A stretch of 64,000 bases of DNA. Origin: Niveibacterium sp. SC-1 (GTDB lineage: Bacteria > Pseudomonadota > Gammaproteobacteria > Burkholderiales > Rhodocyclaceae). The position numbers were made by a program, and so were the translations under genes. Where the stretch lies: the NCBI RefSeq assembly GCF_038235435.1, contig NZ_CP151275.1, positions 1,054,001 to 1,118,000 of the forward strand, in the 5' to 3' direction. The stretch's first letter is position 1. Each line of letters begins with the position of its first letter. Below the pieces are notes generated by a model. That model did not search any database. It was given only the letters and a program-made list of their open reading frames with translations, and was not told the DNA's origin. Positions 38,909-49,713 of this stretch are shown one piece after another.

Positions 38909-39952
38909 ATGAGTGAATACACCCACGACCTGGCCGTGCTGGTCGGCCGCTTCCAGCCCTTCCACAAAGGTCATCAGACCCTGCTCGACCGCGCGCTCGC
39001 CAGCGCCGCCCGCGTGGTCGTCGTGCTCGGCTCGGCCTTGCGTGCCCGCGACGCCAAGAACCCCTTCACCTGGGAGGAGCGCGCGCAGATGACCGGCCTC
39101 GCGCTCAGCGAGGAGCAACGCGCGCGCCTGAGTTTCGTACCGGTGCGCGACTACTACGACGACCGGCTCTGGCGCGACGCGGTGGCGCAGGCGATCGGCC
39201 GCGAAGGCGGCGGCCGCGTCGCCCTGGTCGGTTTCTTCAAGGACGCCTCCAGCTACTACCTGAACCTCTTCCCAGACTGGGACTTCCTGCCGGTCGAGCG
39301 CGAACACCCGATCGACGCCACCGGCGTGCGCCGCGCGTTGTTCGAGAGCCAGGACGCGGCGGCCCGCCGGGCGGTGCTGCTCAGCGTGCTGCATCCCGCG
39401 GTGGTCGACTACCTGCATGGCTGGGCTTGCCAGGGTTGGTTTCCGCGGCTGCAACGCGAACACGCGAGCCTGCAGAAATACCGCGAGTCCTGGTCGGGTG
39501 CCCCCTACGAACCGATCTTCGTGACGGTGGACTCGGTGCTCAGGGCGGCCGGCCATGTGCTGCTGATCCGTCGTGGCGGCGAGATGGGCGAGGGCCTGTG
39601 GGCGCTGCCCGGCGGCTTCGTCGAGCCGCAGGAGCGCCTGCTGCAGTCTGCCCTGCGCGAACTGCGCGAGGAGACCGGTTTCGGCGTGCTCGAACTCACG
39701 CTAGCCGGGGCGCTCCGCGAAGTGGCGGTGTTCGATCACCCGAGCCGCAGCCAGCGTGGGCGCACCATCACCCATGCGCACTTCTTCGACCTGGGCGAGG
39801 TACGCCTGCCCGAGGTCCGCGGCGGCGACGACGCCGCCCATGCCGCATGGGTGCCGGTGGCGGAACTCGCGGCGCTGGAGACCAGCTTCTTCGAGGACCA
39901 CTACACCATCCTCAGTCACTTCCTCGGCCTCGCGCGGGAGTTGCCGGAATGA
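38909..39952 (+). CDS. nadM: Bifunctional NMN adenylyltransferase / Nudix hydrolase
   Basis: 347 residues from ATG 38909; an upstream in-frame extension lies inside nadE. N-terminal nucleotidyltransferase (1-180) with GRFQPFHKGH (His19, His22) and the ISSTxxR-equivalent HPIDATGVRRALF. C-terminal Nudix (about 200-340) with intact box GGFVEPQERLLQSALRELREETG. Same architecture as cyanobacterial NadM-Nudix; makes NAD from NMN and cleaves ADP-ribose. It stands in the NrtR operon, where the Nudix half may remove the repressor's ligand. Confidence 0.93.
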   Translation: MSEYTHDLAVLVGRFQPFHKGHQTLLDRALASAARVVVVLGSALRARDAKNPFTWEERAQMTGLALSEEQRARLSFVPVRDYYDDRLWRDAVAQAIGREGGGRVALVGFFKDASSYYLNLFPDWDFLPVEREHPIDATGVRRALFESQDAAARRAVLLSVLHPAVVDYLHGWACQGWFPRLQREHASLQKYRESWSGAPYEPIFVTVDSVLRAAGHVLLIRRGGEMGEGLWALPGGFVEPQERLLQSALRELREETGFGVLELTLAGALREVAVFDHPSRSQRGRTITHAHFFDLGEVRLPEVRGGDDAAHAAWVPVAELAALETSFFEDHYTILSHFLGLARELPE

Positions 39953-40539
39953 CGCCACTGGAAGTCGCCGCCAATGTCGCCCTGGTGATCTCCATCCTGC
40001 TCGCCGCGCGTAACAGCGTGCATACCTGGTGGACCGGCATCGTCGCCTGCGGCCTGTTCGCACTGCTCTTCGAGCGCAGCCAGCTGTACGCGGACGTAGT
40101 GCTGCAGCTCTTCTTCGTCGCCACCTCGGCGTGGGGCTGGTGGCTCTGGCTCGTGGGGCAGGGCGGCGAGGCGCTCCCGGTAGGCCGCAGTTCGCCGCGC
40201 ATGCTGCTCGGCCTGGCCGTGGTGGGCGCGCTGGTGACGCTGATCTACGGCGCACTCCTGCATCGCTTCACCAATGCGTATGCCCCCTTCGCGGATTCGG
40301 CGGTGCTCGCTTTCAGCGTGATCGCACAGTGCCTGATGATGAAGCGCAAGCTCGCGTGCTGGCCGGTCTGGCTGCTGGTCAACAGCATCGCGGTGCCGCT
40401 TTACTTCAGCCGCGGCCTAACGCTCACCGCCGGGCTCTACGTGCTCTTCTGGTTCAACGCCTTCCATGGCTGGCACCGATGGCGCCAGGACTTGCTGCGC
40501 GCCGACGTGGCGCTACCCGCGGCAGGTCAGCGGGCGTGA
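39949..40539 (+). CDS. pnuC: PnuC nicotinamide riboside transporter
   Basis: 196 residues, seven hydrophobic segments. Typical PnuC signatures: NSVHTWWTGIVACGLFALLFERSQLYADVVLQLFFVATSAWGWW (membrane helix pair with aromatic substrate cage) and FNAFHGWHRWRQD at the C terminus. Facilitates nicotinamide riboside entry; the kinase encoded next would trap it. ATGA overlap with nadM and GTGA overlap with the following gene show tight coupling. Confidence 0.95.
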   Translation: MTPLEVAANVALVISILLAARNSVHTWWTGIVACGLFALLFERSQLYADVVLQLFFVATSAWGWWLWLVGQGGEALPVGRSSPRMLLGLAVVGALVTLIYGALLHRFTNAYAPFADSAVLAFSVIAQCLMMKRKLACWPVWLLVNSIAVPLYFSRGLTLTAGLYVLFWFNAFHGWHRWRQDLLRADVALPAAGQRA

Positions 40540-41654
40540 GCGAGCGGGAGGAAGGCGCGCCGCGCTTTCGTCGCGGCCTGGTGGTGGGCAAGTTCTCGCC
40601 CCTGCACCTGGGTCACCTCGCCTTGATCCGCGCGGCGCGCGCGGCCTGCGCGTCGCTGCTGGTGCTGAGCTACTGCAAACCCGAGCTGCCGGGCTGCCTC
40701 GCCGAACGGCGGGCGCGCTGGCTGGCCCGGACCTGTCCGGATGTCGACATCTGCGTGCTCGATGAAACCGGCGTCGGCGCGTATGCGCGGGACAAGGGCC
40801 TCGTGCCGCGCCCCATGCCCACCAACGACGCAACGGACGCCGAGCACCAGGCCTACCTCGCCTGGCTGCTGGTGGAAGTGCTCGACGAACGCCCGGATGC
40901 GTTCTTCGCCAACGAGGCCTACGCCCAGCCGACCGCGCGGGTGCTCAGCGAGGCCTGCACACGCCGTGGGGGCGTGGCGCACACGGTGCATGCGCGCAGC
41001 CCCGATCCGGGCCGCCGGCAGCTACCGGTGTCCGCCTCGCAGATCCGCGCCCAATCCCTTGCCGCGACTCGCTGGCTTCCCGACGCGGTGCGCGCCGACT
41101 ATCCCCTGAGGGTCGGTTTGATCGGCGCGGAGTCCAGTGGCAAAACCACGCTGGCCGCCGCGCTTGCCCGCCATTTCGGCACGCCCTGGGTGCCCGAGTA
41201 CGGACGTGAGCTATGGGAAGCGAAGGGCGGAACGCTGGCCTTCGAGGACTACGCGCGGATCGCCGCCGTCCAGGTCGCACGCGAGGAGGCGGTGCGCGAC
41301 GCCGCGCTGGTGTTCTGCGACACCACGCCGCTTACGACGATTTTCTACTGCCGCGACGCGCACGACCGCGCCGACCCGGCGCTCATCGATGCGGCAGCGC
41401 GGCCTTATGCGCTGCTCGTGCTGTGCGAGGACGACTTCGCCTTCGAGCAGGACGGCACCCGCCGCGGCGCGGATTTCTCGCGCCGCCAGCAGGCCTGGTA
41501 TCGCGCCGAACTGGCCGCCCGCAGCCTGCCCTGGATCAGCGCGACGGGCGCGCTGGAGGCGCGGGTCGCCCAGGTCGCCCGCGCGCTGGCGGCGTGCGGC
41601 GCTTCACCATTGCCAGCCTGCGCCGACGCTGGCGCCATAGGCCCCGCGGGATGA
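40536..41654 (+). CDS. NadR-like NMN adenylyltransferase / ribosylnicotinamide kinase
   Basis: 372 residues from GTG 40536, which overlaps the pnuC stop (GTGA). Nucleotidyltransferase domain with GKFSPLHLGH (His24, His27) at 15-190, then a P-loop kinase with GAESSGKTT and PEYGRELWE. It lacks the N-terminal helix-turn-helix repressor domain of enterobacterial NadR, so it should be purely enzymatic; NrtR does the regulation. Completes the nicotinamide riboside to NAD branch started by PnuC. Its last 51 bases overlap the convergent autotransporter gene. Confidence 0.92.
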   Translation: MSEREEGAPRFRRGLVVGKFSPLHLGHLALIRAARAACASLLVLSYCKPELPGCLAERRARWLARTCPDVDICVLDETGVGAYARDKGLVPRPMPTNDATDAEHQAYLAWLLVEVLDERPDAFFANEAYAQPTARVLSEACTRRGGVAHTVHARSPDPGRRQLPVSASQIRAQSLAATRWLPDAVRADYPLRVGLIGAESSGKTTLAAALARHFGTPWVPEYGRELWEAKGGTLAFEDYARIAAVQVAREEAVRDAALVFCDTTPLTTIFYCRDAHDRADPALIDAAARPYALLVLCEDDFAFEQDGTRRGADFSRRQQAWYRAELAARSLPWISATGALEARVAQVARALAACGASPLPACADAGAIGPAG

Positions 41655-43418
41655 GGCATTGCCGCTGGCCTTGATCACGAAGCGGCCGTCCGGGGTGACG
41701 GTGGACAGGCCCACGGCGAAGCCGCTCTCGTTGTTCCAGGTCGCGCCGCCGAACGCCACCATGCTCGCGCCCGGGCGATAGGCCTGCGGCAGGCTGGCGC
41801 TCGCCATCGCGGTGGCCACGCCCGCGCTGAGCTTGTTTTCCATGTGGTCGAGATTGCCCTGGTAGTTGTTCACCACGTTGCCCAGGCGCGCAACCTCGTC
41901 GTTGGTGGCCTTGAGCTGCGCGCCGTTGACCGCCTCGGTCGAGCTGTCGCTCAGTTCGCCTGCGCGCACATGGGTGATGTTGCGCTCGGCCCCCGCCGCG
42001 CCCACCGAGACCACATTGCTGCGGCCATCGTCCGTGGAGCCGCTGCCCAGCGCGACCGAGTTGCTGCCACTGCTCTGTGCGCTGGAGCCTAGCGCGAGGC
42101 TGTTCGCACCGCTCGCGCGCGCGTTGGCGCCGCCTGCGGCCGAGTTGCTGCCGGTTGCCTGCGGCGCGCCGCGCGCGTCGGTGCTGCTCTGGAACATCGC
42201 CGCGTCCGCGCTGCGCTGCATCGCGGCCTTGAGTTGCGCTACGTTGGCGGCATCGCTGTCCGCGCTGCCCGCGGCTACGTTGGTGATCTGGCGCTGCGCG
42301 CCGGCGGCACCCACGGAGACTTCGCCCGCGGAGTTCTGGTTGGCAAGCGTCCCGGTGCCGTCGGTGTAGCTGTTGTTGGCGCCGCGCACGGTCTGCGAGC
42401 CCGCCCCCAGCGCCACGCTGTTGGCATGGCTGGCGCTCGCGGTGCGGCCCAGGGCGACGGCGTCCTGCGCGTTGGCGTCCGCATCGCGGCCCGCCGCCAG
42501 GCTGTCCGTCTGTTGCGCCTTGGCGCCGTAGCCGAGCGCCGTGCCGTTGCTGCCGGCGGAGGACGACCATTCGCCCACCGCGGTCGCGTGGTTGCCTGCG
42601 GCCTGCGAGGCGCCGCCGATGGCGATGCTGGCCGTGCCGCTGCTCTGCGCGCCCGACCCCATGGCGATGCCATAGTCGCCCTGCGTCCGCGCCCCTTCGC
42701 CGATCGCCACGGCGGAGACCCCGTTGGCGGTCGCGTTGGTGCCGAAGGCCGCAGCGTTATTCTTCGTGGCGCCTGCGCCACCGCCGACGGCGACGGCACT
42801 GTCGGCGCTGCTGGTCGAACCGGGGCCGATGGCGACGCTGCGGTTGAAGCTGGCCGCGCTGCCTTCGCCGATCGCCACGGCCTGTCCGCCGGTGGCGCTG
42901 CTACGCACGCCCAGTGCGAGCGCGCCGGACTGGGTGGCGCTGGCGGCGCCACCCACGGCGACCGCATTGTCGGCGCTGCTGCCCGCCCCGGAGCCGATCG
43001 CGACACCGTAGTTGCCTGTGGCGCTGGCCGCCTGGCCCAGCGCCACGGAATCCACCGCGGCGCTGTTGGTGGCGCTGCCCAGCGCGACCGCGTTCTGTCC
43101 CCCGGCCCGCGCCGCATTGCCCTCGGCCAGGGCGCCGGTGCCGGAGGCCACCGTGCCCTGGCCGACAGCGATCGCGCTGCTGCCGCTGGCCTGCGAGCCT
43201 GGGCCGACTGCGACGGCGTTCGCCTGCGTGGCCTGCCCTCCATTGATCGCAGTGGCGGTGGTGTTGCCGCCGTCGCTGGCGGCGGGCACATCAGGGTTGG
43301 TGCCACCCGCGATGAAAGCGGCGGCCGGCAGGCTCAGCGAGCCCAAGGCCGCGGCGATGAGACTCAGGCGCCAGGGGCGGCGGGAGCTTGCGTTCGGGAT
43401 TGCGGTCGAGGCGGGCAT
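41604..43418 (-). CDS. Trimeric autotransporter adhesin (YadA-like)
   Basis: 604 residues from ATG 43418 (AAGGAG 6 bases upstream). Long-signal region (RRPWRLSLIAAALGSLSLPAAAF), then a head of about 25 left-handed parallel beta-roll repeats of 14-16 residues with the pattern AVAIGxGAxAS (about 50-440), a neck QITNVAAGSADSDAANVAQL, more repeats, a second neck, a short coiled stalk (NDEVARLGNVVNNYQGNLDHME) and a YadA anchor of about 70 residues ending in GAGWQW. Exported through its own C-terminal barrel to the outer membrane and likely an adhesin. Follows a TPR-type protein gene by 42 bases. Confidence 0.93.
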   Translation of the reverse strand: MPASTAIPNASSRRPWRLSLIAAALGSLSLPAAAFIAGGTNPDVPAASDGGNTTATAINGGQATQANAVAVGPGSQASGSSAIAVGQGTVASGTGALAEGNAARAGGQNAVALGSATNSAAVDSVALGQAASATGNYGVAIGSGAGSSADNAVAVGGAASATQSGALALGVRSSATGGQAVAIGEGSAASFNRSVAIGPGSTSSADSAVAVGGGAGATKNNAAAFGTNATANGVSAVAIGEGARTQGDYGIAMGSGAQSSGTASIAIGGASQAAGNHATAVGEWSSSAGSNGTALGYGAKAQQTDSLAAGRDADANAQDAVALGRTASASHANSVALGAGSQTVRGANNSYTDGTGTLANQNSAGEVSVGAAGAQRQITNVAAGSADSDAANVAQLKAAMQRSADAAMFQSSTDARGAPQATGSNSAAGGANARASGANSLALGSSAQSSGSNSVALGSGSTDDGRSNVVSVGAAGAERNITHVRAGELSDSSTEAVNGAQLKATNDEVARLGNVVNNYQGNLDHMENKLSAGVATAMASASLPQAYRPGASMVAFGGATWNNESGFAVGLSTVTPDGRFVIKASGNASSRGAYGASVGAGWQW

Positions 43419-43460
43419 GGGCAACTCCTTGGGGGAATGTGCTTGGCAGAAGAGAGGCGT

Positions 43461-44252
43461 TCAGAAGGCCGAGAGCATCTGGCGGATCACCAGTCGCTCG
43501 CTCGATGCATTGGGGGGCAAGGCCATCTCGTGGCGGAACAGCAGACTGGCCGCGGGGCGGTCGCCGCGCACGTAGAACAGGTAGCTGCCGGCGAAGAAGA
43601 CGGCCTCGCTCAGTTGGTCGCGCCGCGCCAGGGCATCGGGGTCGCTGGCCGCGACGGCATCGAGCACCAGGTCGACGCTGCCTTCTCCGCGATAGAGCGC
43701 GACCAGCGCGCGCTGCACGGCATTGGCGGGTCGCAGGCCCGCCGTGCGTTCGCGCAGGGCGGCCTGCAGGGTGGCCGACGGGCCGCCGTGCGTGCGGGCG
43801 AGCAGGTAGAGCTGCCAGAGTTGCAGGTAGGTGGCGACGGCGTCGGAGCGCACGCCTTCTCCTGCTTTGGCGAAGGCGTTTGCGGCGGCGCTCAGTTTGT
43901 TCTGGGCCACGAGATTGATGGCCGCGGGAATGGCGGCGGTCGCGGCGAGCGGCGTGCCGCGCAAGGCCTCGTAGCCCTGCTGTGCTTCGGCATGGCGGCC
44001 GGCCGCGTCGTCGAGCAGGGCTTGTTCGAATAGCGCGCGCGGCGCGCTGCGTGCGGCGGCGGGCAGCTGGAGCAGCATGGCCTGGGCGCTCGCAAAGTCG
44101 CCGCGCGCATAGGCGCTGTGGGCGGCTTCGGCGCCGGGGGCCGCGGCCTGCGGCAGGGCTTCGCCGGCGGGGGCTCCGCTTGCCGCCAGGCTTGCCAGAA
44201 TCACTGCAAGGCAGCGGCCCAAGGCCACGCCGCACAAACGTCGATGAGGCAT
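43461..44252 (-). CDS. Exported TPR-like protein upstream of the autotransporter
   Basis: 263 residues from ATG 44252. Signal peptide (GRCLAVILASLAASGAPAGEA), then helical repeats of TPR type: AHSAYARGDFASAQAMLLQLP, EQALLDDAAGRHAEAQQGYEAL, INLVAQNKLSAAANAFAKAG. C-terminal part has RHEMALPPNASSERLVIRQML. No exact family recognised. Co-oriented and 42 bases from the autotransporter gene, so a periplasmic helper for its biogenesis is plausible, but unproven. Confidence 0.75.
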   Translation of the reverse strand: MPHRRLCGVALGRCLAVILASLAASGAPAGEALPQAAAPGAEAAHSAYARGDFASAQAMLLQLPAAARSAPRALFEQALLDDAAGRHAEAQQGYEALRGTPLAATAAIPAAINLVAQNKLSAAANAFAKAGEGVRSDAVATYLQLWQLYLLARTHGGPSATLQAALRERTAGLRPANAVQRALVALYRGEGSVDLVLDAVAASDPDALARRDQLSEAVFFAGSYLFYVRGDRPAASLLFRHEMALPPNASSERLVIRQMLSAF

Positions 44253-44426
44253 TGCTGCACCCGATTTCGGATACACGGTCCCGGCCCTTCCGGGCTCTCA
44301 TCTTTGATCCGCGACGGTGCGGTCGCGGTGCGTTGTGGTGTCGAAGCCCGCCGATCCGTTCCGCTGGGCCGGATCCTCGCGCGCGGCAGGGCCGTGCAAA
44401 GGATAATGAAGCCTGAGGAGGAAGAC

Positions 44427-45281
44427 ATGCAGAAAATTCTCGTTACCGGTGGCAGCGGAAAACTCGGGCGCGCGGTGGTGCGCGACCTGGTCGAACACGG
44501 CTACACCGTCATCAATGCAGATATCGCGCCGCCGCGCGAGCCGCTATGCCGTTTCCTCAAGCTGGATCTGGAGGATCTGGGGCAGACCATCGAGGCGCTC
44601 TCGGGGATCGATGACCTGCATGGCGGCATCGATGCGGTGGTGCATCTCGCGGCGATTCCCGCGCCAGGTCTGGTGCCGGACGCGACCGCTTTCCGCATCA
44701 ACACGATGTCCACCTACAACGTGTTCTCCGCGGCGCGGCGCCTGGGCATCCGCAATGTGGTGTGGGCGAGTAGCGAGACGCTGCTCGGCCTGCCCTTCGA
44801 GACCTTCCCCGACTACATCCCGATCGACGAAGCCGCCGTGCCGCGGCCGGAGAGCAGCTATTCGCTTTCCAAGCTGATGGGCGAGGAGATGGCGCGCGAG
44901 TTCTGCCGCTGGGATCCGCAGGCCAAGGTGATCGGGCTGCGGTTTTCCAACGTGATGGAGCCGCAGGACTATGCCGCCTTCCCTGGTTTCGACGCCGACG
45001 CAAAGCTGCGTAAATGGAACCTGTGGGGCTACATCGATGCCCGCGACGGCGCGCAGGCAGTGCGCAAGTCCCTGCTCGCCGAGCTCAAGGGCGCGGAGGT
45101 TTTCATCATCGCCAACGCCGACACGGTGATGCGCCGGCCCAACCGCGAACTGGTGGAAGAGTGCTTCCCGGGCGTGCCCTTCAACGAGCCTGCCGATCCG
45201 AACGCGACCCTGCTTTCCATCGACAAGGCGCGCGCGATGCTGGGCTACGAGCCGGAATACTCCTGGCGCAAGCCGGCGTAG
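44427..45281 (+). CDS. NAD(P)-dependent epimerase/dehydratase (extended SDR)
   Basis: 284 residues; ATG 44427 is preceded by GAGGAGGA. Rossmann loop GGSGKLG near the N terminus, VVHLAA in the middle, and catalytic SYSLSKLMGEEMAREF (Tyr-x3-Lys). Sugar-nucleotide or uronate epimerase-like; the segment DYIPIDEAAVPRPESSYSLSK resembles uronate dehydrogenase relatives, but the substrate cannot be fixed. Monocistronic. Confidence 0.88.
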   Translation: MQKILVTGGSGKLGRAVVRDLVEHGYTVINADIAPPREPLCRFLKLDLEDLGQTIEALSGIDDLHGGIDAVVHLAAIPAPGLVPDATAFRINTMSTYNVFSAARRLGIRNVVWASSETLLGLPFETFPDYIPIDEAAVPRPESSYSLSKLMGEEMAREFCRWDPQAKVIGLRFSNVMEPQDYAAFPGFDADAKLRKWNLWGYIDARDGAQAVRKSLLAELKGAEVFIIANADTVMRRPNRELVEECFPGVPFNEPADPNATLLSIDKARAMLGYEPEYSWRKPA

Positions 45282-45440
45282 GCGGCTGCCACGGCGCGGT
45301 CTTGCGGCGGCCTCGCTCGGCGTCTGTGCTGCGTCAGACCCGCCCGCGCTGAACTTGAGGATGGCGGGGCCGTCCCAATCTGAAGACGATCCCGCCGCCT
45401 GCGATCTGCGCAGGCCGCCACCTCTTCAGTGGAAGCCCGC

Positions 45441-46439
45441 ATGATCCCCTTCTCGGTTCTCGATCTCTCGCCCATCGTCCAGGACAGCCACGCCGGCGAG
45501 GCGCTTGGCCACACCCTGGATCTCGCCCGCCATGCGGAGCGCCTGGGCTACCACCGCTTCTGGCTCGCCGAGCACCACAACATGCCGGGCATCGCCAGTG
45601 CGGCGACGGCGGTCGTGATCGGCCATGTCGCGGCCGGCACTGAGCGCATCCGCGTCGGTTCCGGCGGCGTGATGTTGCCCAACCATGCGCCGCTGGTGAT
45701 CGCCGAACAGTTCGGCACCCTTGCTGCACTGTTCCCGGACCGGATCGACCTGGGCCTGGGCCGCGCGCCCGGCACCGACACCGCGACCGCGCGGGCGCTG
45801 CGCCGCTACTTCGACGGGGTCGATCGTTTCGCCGACGATGTGGCCGAACTGCAGCACTACTTCTGCGAACCCGAGCCCGGCCAGACCGTGCGTGCAGTGC
45901 CCGGCGCCGGCCTGCGCGTGCCGCTGTGGCTGCTCGGCTCCAGCCTCTTCTCGGCCGAGCTCGCGGCGCGCATGGGGCTGCCCTTCGCCTTCGCCTCGCA
46001 TTTCGCGCCCGACTACCTGCACAACGCGCTGGAGCTCTACCGGAGCCGCTTCCGGCCCTCGGAGCAGTTGCAACAGCCCTACGCGATGGTGGCGGCGAAC
46101 CTCGTTGCAGCCGACTCGGACGAGGAGGCGCGGCGGCTCTTCACCTCCATCCAGTTGCAGTTCCTGCGCCTGCGCCGCGGCACGCCCGGCCAGTTGCCGC
46201 CACCGGTGGACGACATGTCGGCGCACTGGAACGAGACGGAAGAGGCCATGGTCCGGCGCACCCTGCGTTGCTCCGCCGTGGGCGGGCCCGAGACGGTGCG
46301 CACGCAGCTCGCAGCGCTGATCGCCGAGACCGGCGCCGACGAGCTGATCCTGACCTCGCATCTTTTCGATCACGCCGCGCGCCTGCGCTCCTACGCGATC
46401 GGGGCTGAAGCGAGGGCGCAAATGGCCAACGCGGCCTGA
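45441..46439 (+). CDS. LLM-class flavin-dependent oxidoreductase (bacterial luciferase fold)
   Basis: 332 residues from ATG 45441; a GTG at 45429 is a weaker start. Starts [12 protein letters not shown], has [19 protein letters not shown] and [41 protein letters not shown]: the YhbW/MsnO8-like subgroup. FMN-dependent but with unknown substrate. Followed at 33 bases by a cupin gene. Confidence 0.9.
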   Translation: MIPFSVLDLSPIVQDSHAGEALGHTLDLARHAERLGYHRFWLAEHHNMPGIASAATAVVIGHVAAGTERIRVGSGGVMLPNHAPLVIAEQFGTLAALFPDRIDLGLGRAPGTDTATARALRRYFDGVDRFADDVAELQHYFCEPEPGQTVRAVPGAGLRVPLWLLGSSLFSAELAARMGLPFAFASHFAPDYLHNALELYRSRFRPSEQLQQPYAMVAANLVAADSDEEARRLFTSIQLQFLRLRRGTPGQLPPPVDDMSAHWNETEEAMVRRTLRCSAVGGPETVRTQLAALIAETGADELILTSHLFDHAARLRSYAIGAEARAQMANAA

Positions 46440-46472
46440 CGACATGTCGAGTTCCACCCGGGAGGCACGCTC

Positions 46473-46952
46473 ATGACAGCTTCGAACCGGATCGTCCGCA
46501 CGCAGGACCTGGAGCAGGTTCCTGCGCGCGATCTCGTGCATCCGCTCAATCCGAAGGCCAGGCGCCACACGCGCTCGCTCGGCGACGCAACCGGACTGAC
46601 GCGGCTGGGCATTCATCACAGCGTGGTTGCGCCCGGCGATGAGGCGACCGAACTGCACTCGCACGAATTCTGTGACGAGTTCATCTACATCCTCTCGGGC
46701 CATGCAACGCTGTATCTCGACGACGCGAGCCACGAAGTCGGCCCCGGCGATTTCATCGGCCTGCCCTCGCGCCGGGAGGCCCACTCGATGAAGAACACCG
46801 GTGACGAGCCGCTCGTCTACCTCGTGGGAGGAGAGCGGCCTGCCTTCGATGTCTGCGACTACCCGCGCCTGGGCAAGCGCGCCTATCTCGCCGCCCATCC
46901 GGACAGCCGGCGACTGCAGTTCGTCGACGTCGAGCCCGACGAAAAACGCTGA
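46473..46952 (+). CDS. Cupin-domain protein
   Basis: 159 residues; GGGAGG before ATG 46473. One cupin barrel: metal motif 1 HSHEFCDEFIYILSGHATLYL and motif 2 GPGDFIGLPSRREAHSMKN. Likely a small metal-dependent enzyme or binding protein; the reaction is unknown. Probably co-transcribed with the flavin-dependent oxidoreductase. Confidence 0.85.
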   Translation: MTASNRIVRTQDLEQVPARDLVHPLNPKARRHTRSLGDATGLTRLGIHHSVVAPGDEATELHSHEFCDEFIYILSGHATLYLDDASHEVGPGDFIGLPSRREAHSMKNTGDEPLVYLVGGERPAFDVCDYPRLGKRAYLAAHPDSRRLQFVDVEPDEKR

Positions 46953-47061
46953 TCCCATCTTTTCGACGCACAGCCGCTCCGGGGTCCCCGCGGGCAAGGT
47001 TGGTATTGCGTCGCCCCGCGTATCTGCGCCACGCTGCCAGAAACCGCCCGGCCAGACGCTG

Positions 47062-47268
47062 CCGGCCGGCGCCGAGGTCTATCGTGTCCGCTTCTTCGGC
47101 TTCGGCCTGGCCGCGGACGGCAAGATCCCGCGCTACGAATACCGGGGGACGGCCGAATACTCGGCGCGGCGCATCCCCGTCTCCGGCGCGACACAGGCCC
47201 TGCAATACACGACGTCGGATCCGGCCGGGCTGGCCGTCGGCATGACCGTGCGCTACTCCATCGAGTAG
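47062..47268 (+). pseudogene. Coding-like remnant without a start codon
   Basis: About 69 codons ending TAG at 47268 have the strong third-position GC bias of real genes and a protein-like sequence (AEVYRVRFFGFGLAADGKIP, TQALQYTTSDPAGLAVGMTV), but no ATG, GTG or TTG start with a ribosome site precedes them after the cupin stop. I read it as the 3' end of a decayed or truncated gene. Family unknown. Confidence 0.4.
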
Positions 47269-47439
47269 TCGCTGTCGCGACCCGTCCGGCTCCTACTCGC
47301 CGCACACCCGAAGCCCGGCCGCCAGATATCTTCCGCGCCGGAATCGCGGGCCTGGCTGTCGAAATCCGCGCTGCCCGTTCGACTGTGCAGTGAGGGCAGG
47401 GCAGGTGGCCCGCCCGAAACCCCATTTGCAGGAGGCCTC

Positions 47440-47787
47440 ATGACGCAGTTCCTGGTTGCGATTCACCACCCCGACGATTACGACCCCCTGGTTTCCGAGG
47501 ACGCGGCCATGGACCGCGCCATCGATGCGCTCAACGAGGAGATGGTGGCCGCGGGTGTCAGGGTCTTTGTCGGCGGGCTGCGCTCGGTCAGCGCTGCGAA
47601 GTCCCTGCGGATGCGGCCCGATGGCGAGGTCCTCGTCACCGACGGGCCCTACCTGGAGACCAAGGAGCATGTGGGCGGCTTCTGGGTGCTGGAGGTTGCC
47701 GACCTTGAGGAGGCGCTGGGGTGGGGGCGCAAGGCCGCCGTGGCCTGTCGCGCGCCGGTGGAGGTGCGTCCCTTCCATTCGCTCTAG
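47440..47787 (+). CDS. YciI-like (DGPF-domain) protein
   Basis: 115 residues with a perfect AGGAGG before ATG 47440. The YCII/DGPF signature VLVTDGPYLETKEHVGGFWVLE is near residues 68-90. Such small ferredoxin-fold proteins are often encoded beside ECF sigma factors; none is seen here. Function unknown. Confidence 0.88.
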   Translation: MTQFLVAIHHPDDYDPLVSEDAAMDRAIDALNEEMVAAGVRVFVGGLRSVSAAKSLRMRPDGEVLVTDGPYLETKEHVGGFWVLEVADLEEALGWGRKAAVACRAPVEVRPFHSL

Positions 47788-47886
47788 GGCCTGCTCCCGG
47801 GCAGGCCGCCGGGCGCCCCATCCAAAAAGACGCGGACCTTCACCTGAGGACGGCTATCATGCCGGTCCTCTTTGAAGTAGCTCCTC

Positions 47887-49548
<1,662 letters not shown>

Positions 49549-49713
49549 TCGGGGCGGAGGCGCACACGGCCGCCCCGGCCCGCCACAGGATTCAAGACCG
49601 AGCGACGGGCCGCCCGCTCATGGGTTGAGGTGAAGGGCGACGCCCGACGGTCCAGGCCGGCGGCCGAAGGGCACTTCCGCGCGCCGGCAGCAAAGTGGCG
49701 CGCGAACGAAGCT

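Noticed and set aside
41900-43300. Regular short repeats resembling a CRISPR or minisatellite
   Set aside because: They are in-frame coding repeats of the YadA head (AVAIG pattern, 14-16 codons) and vary between copies; no constant repeat with unique spacers.
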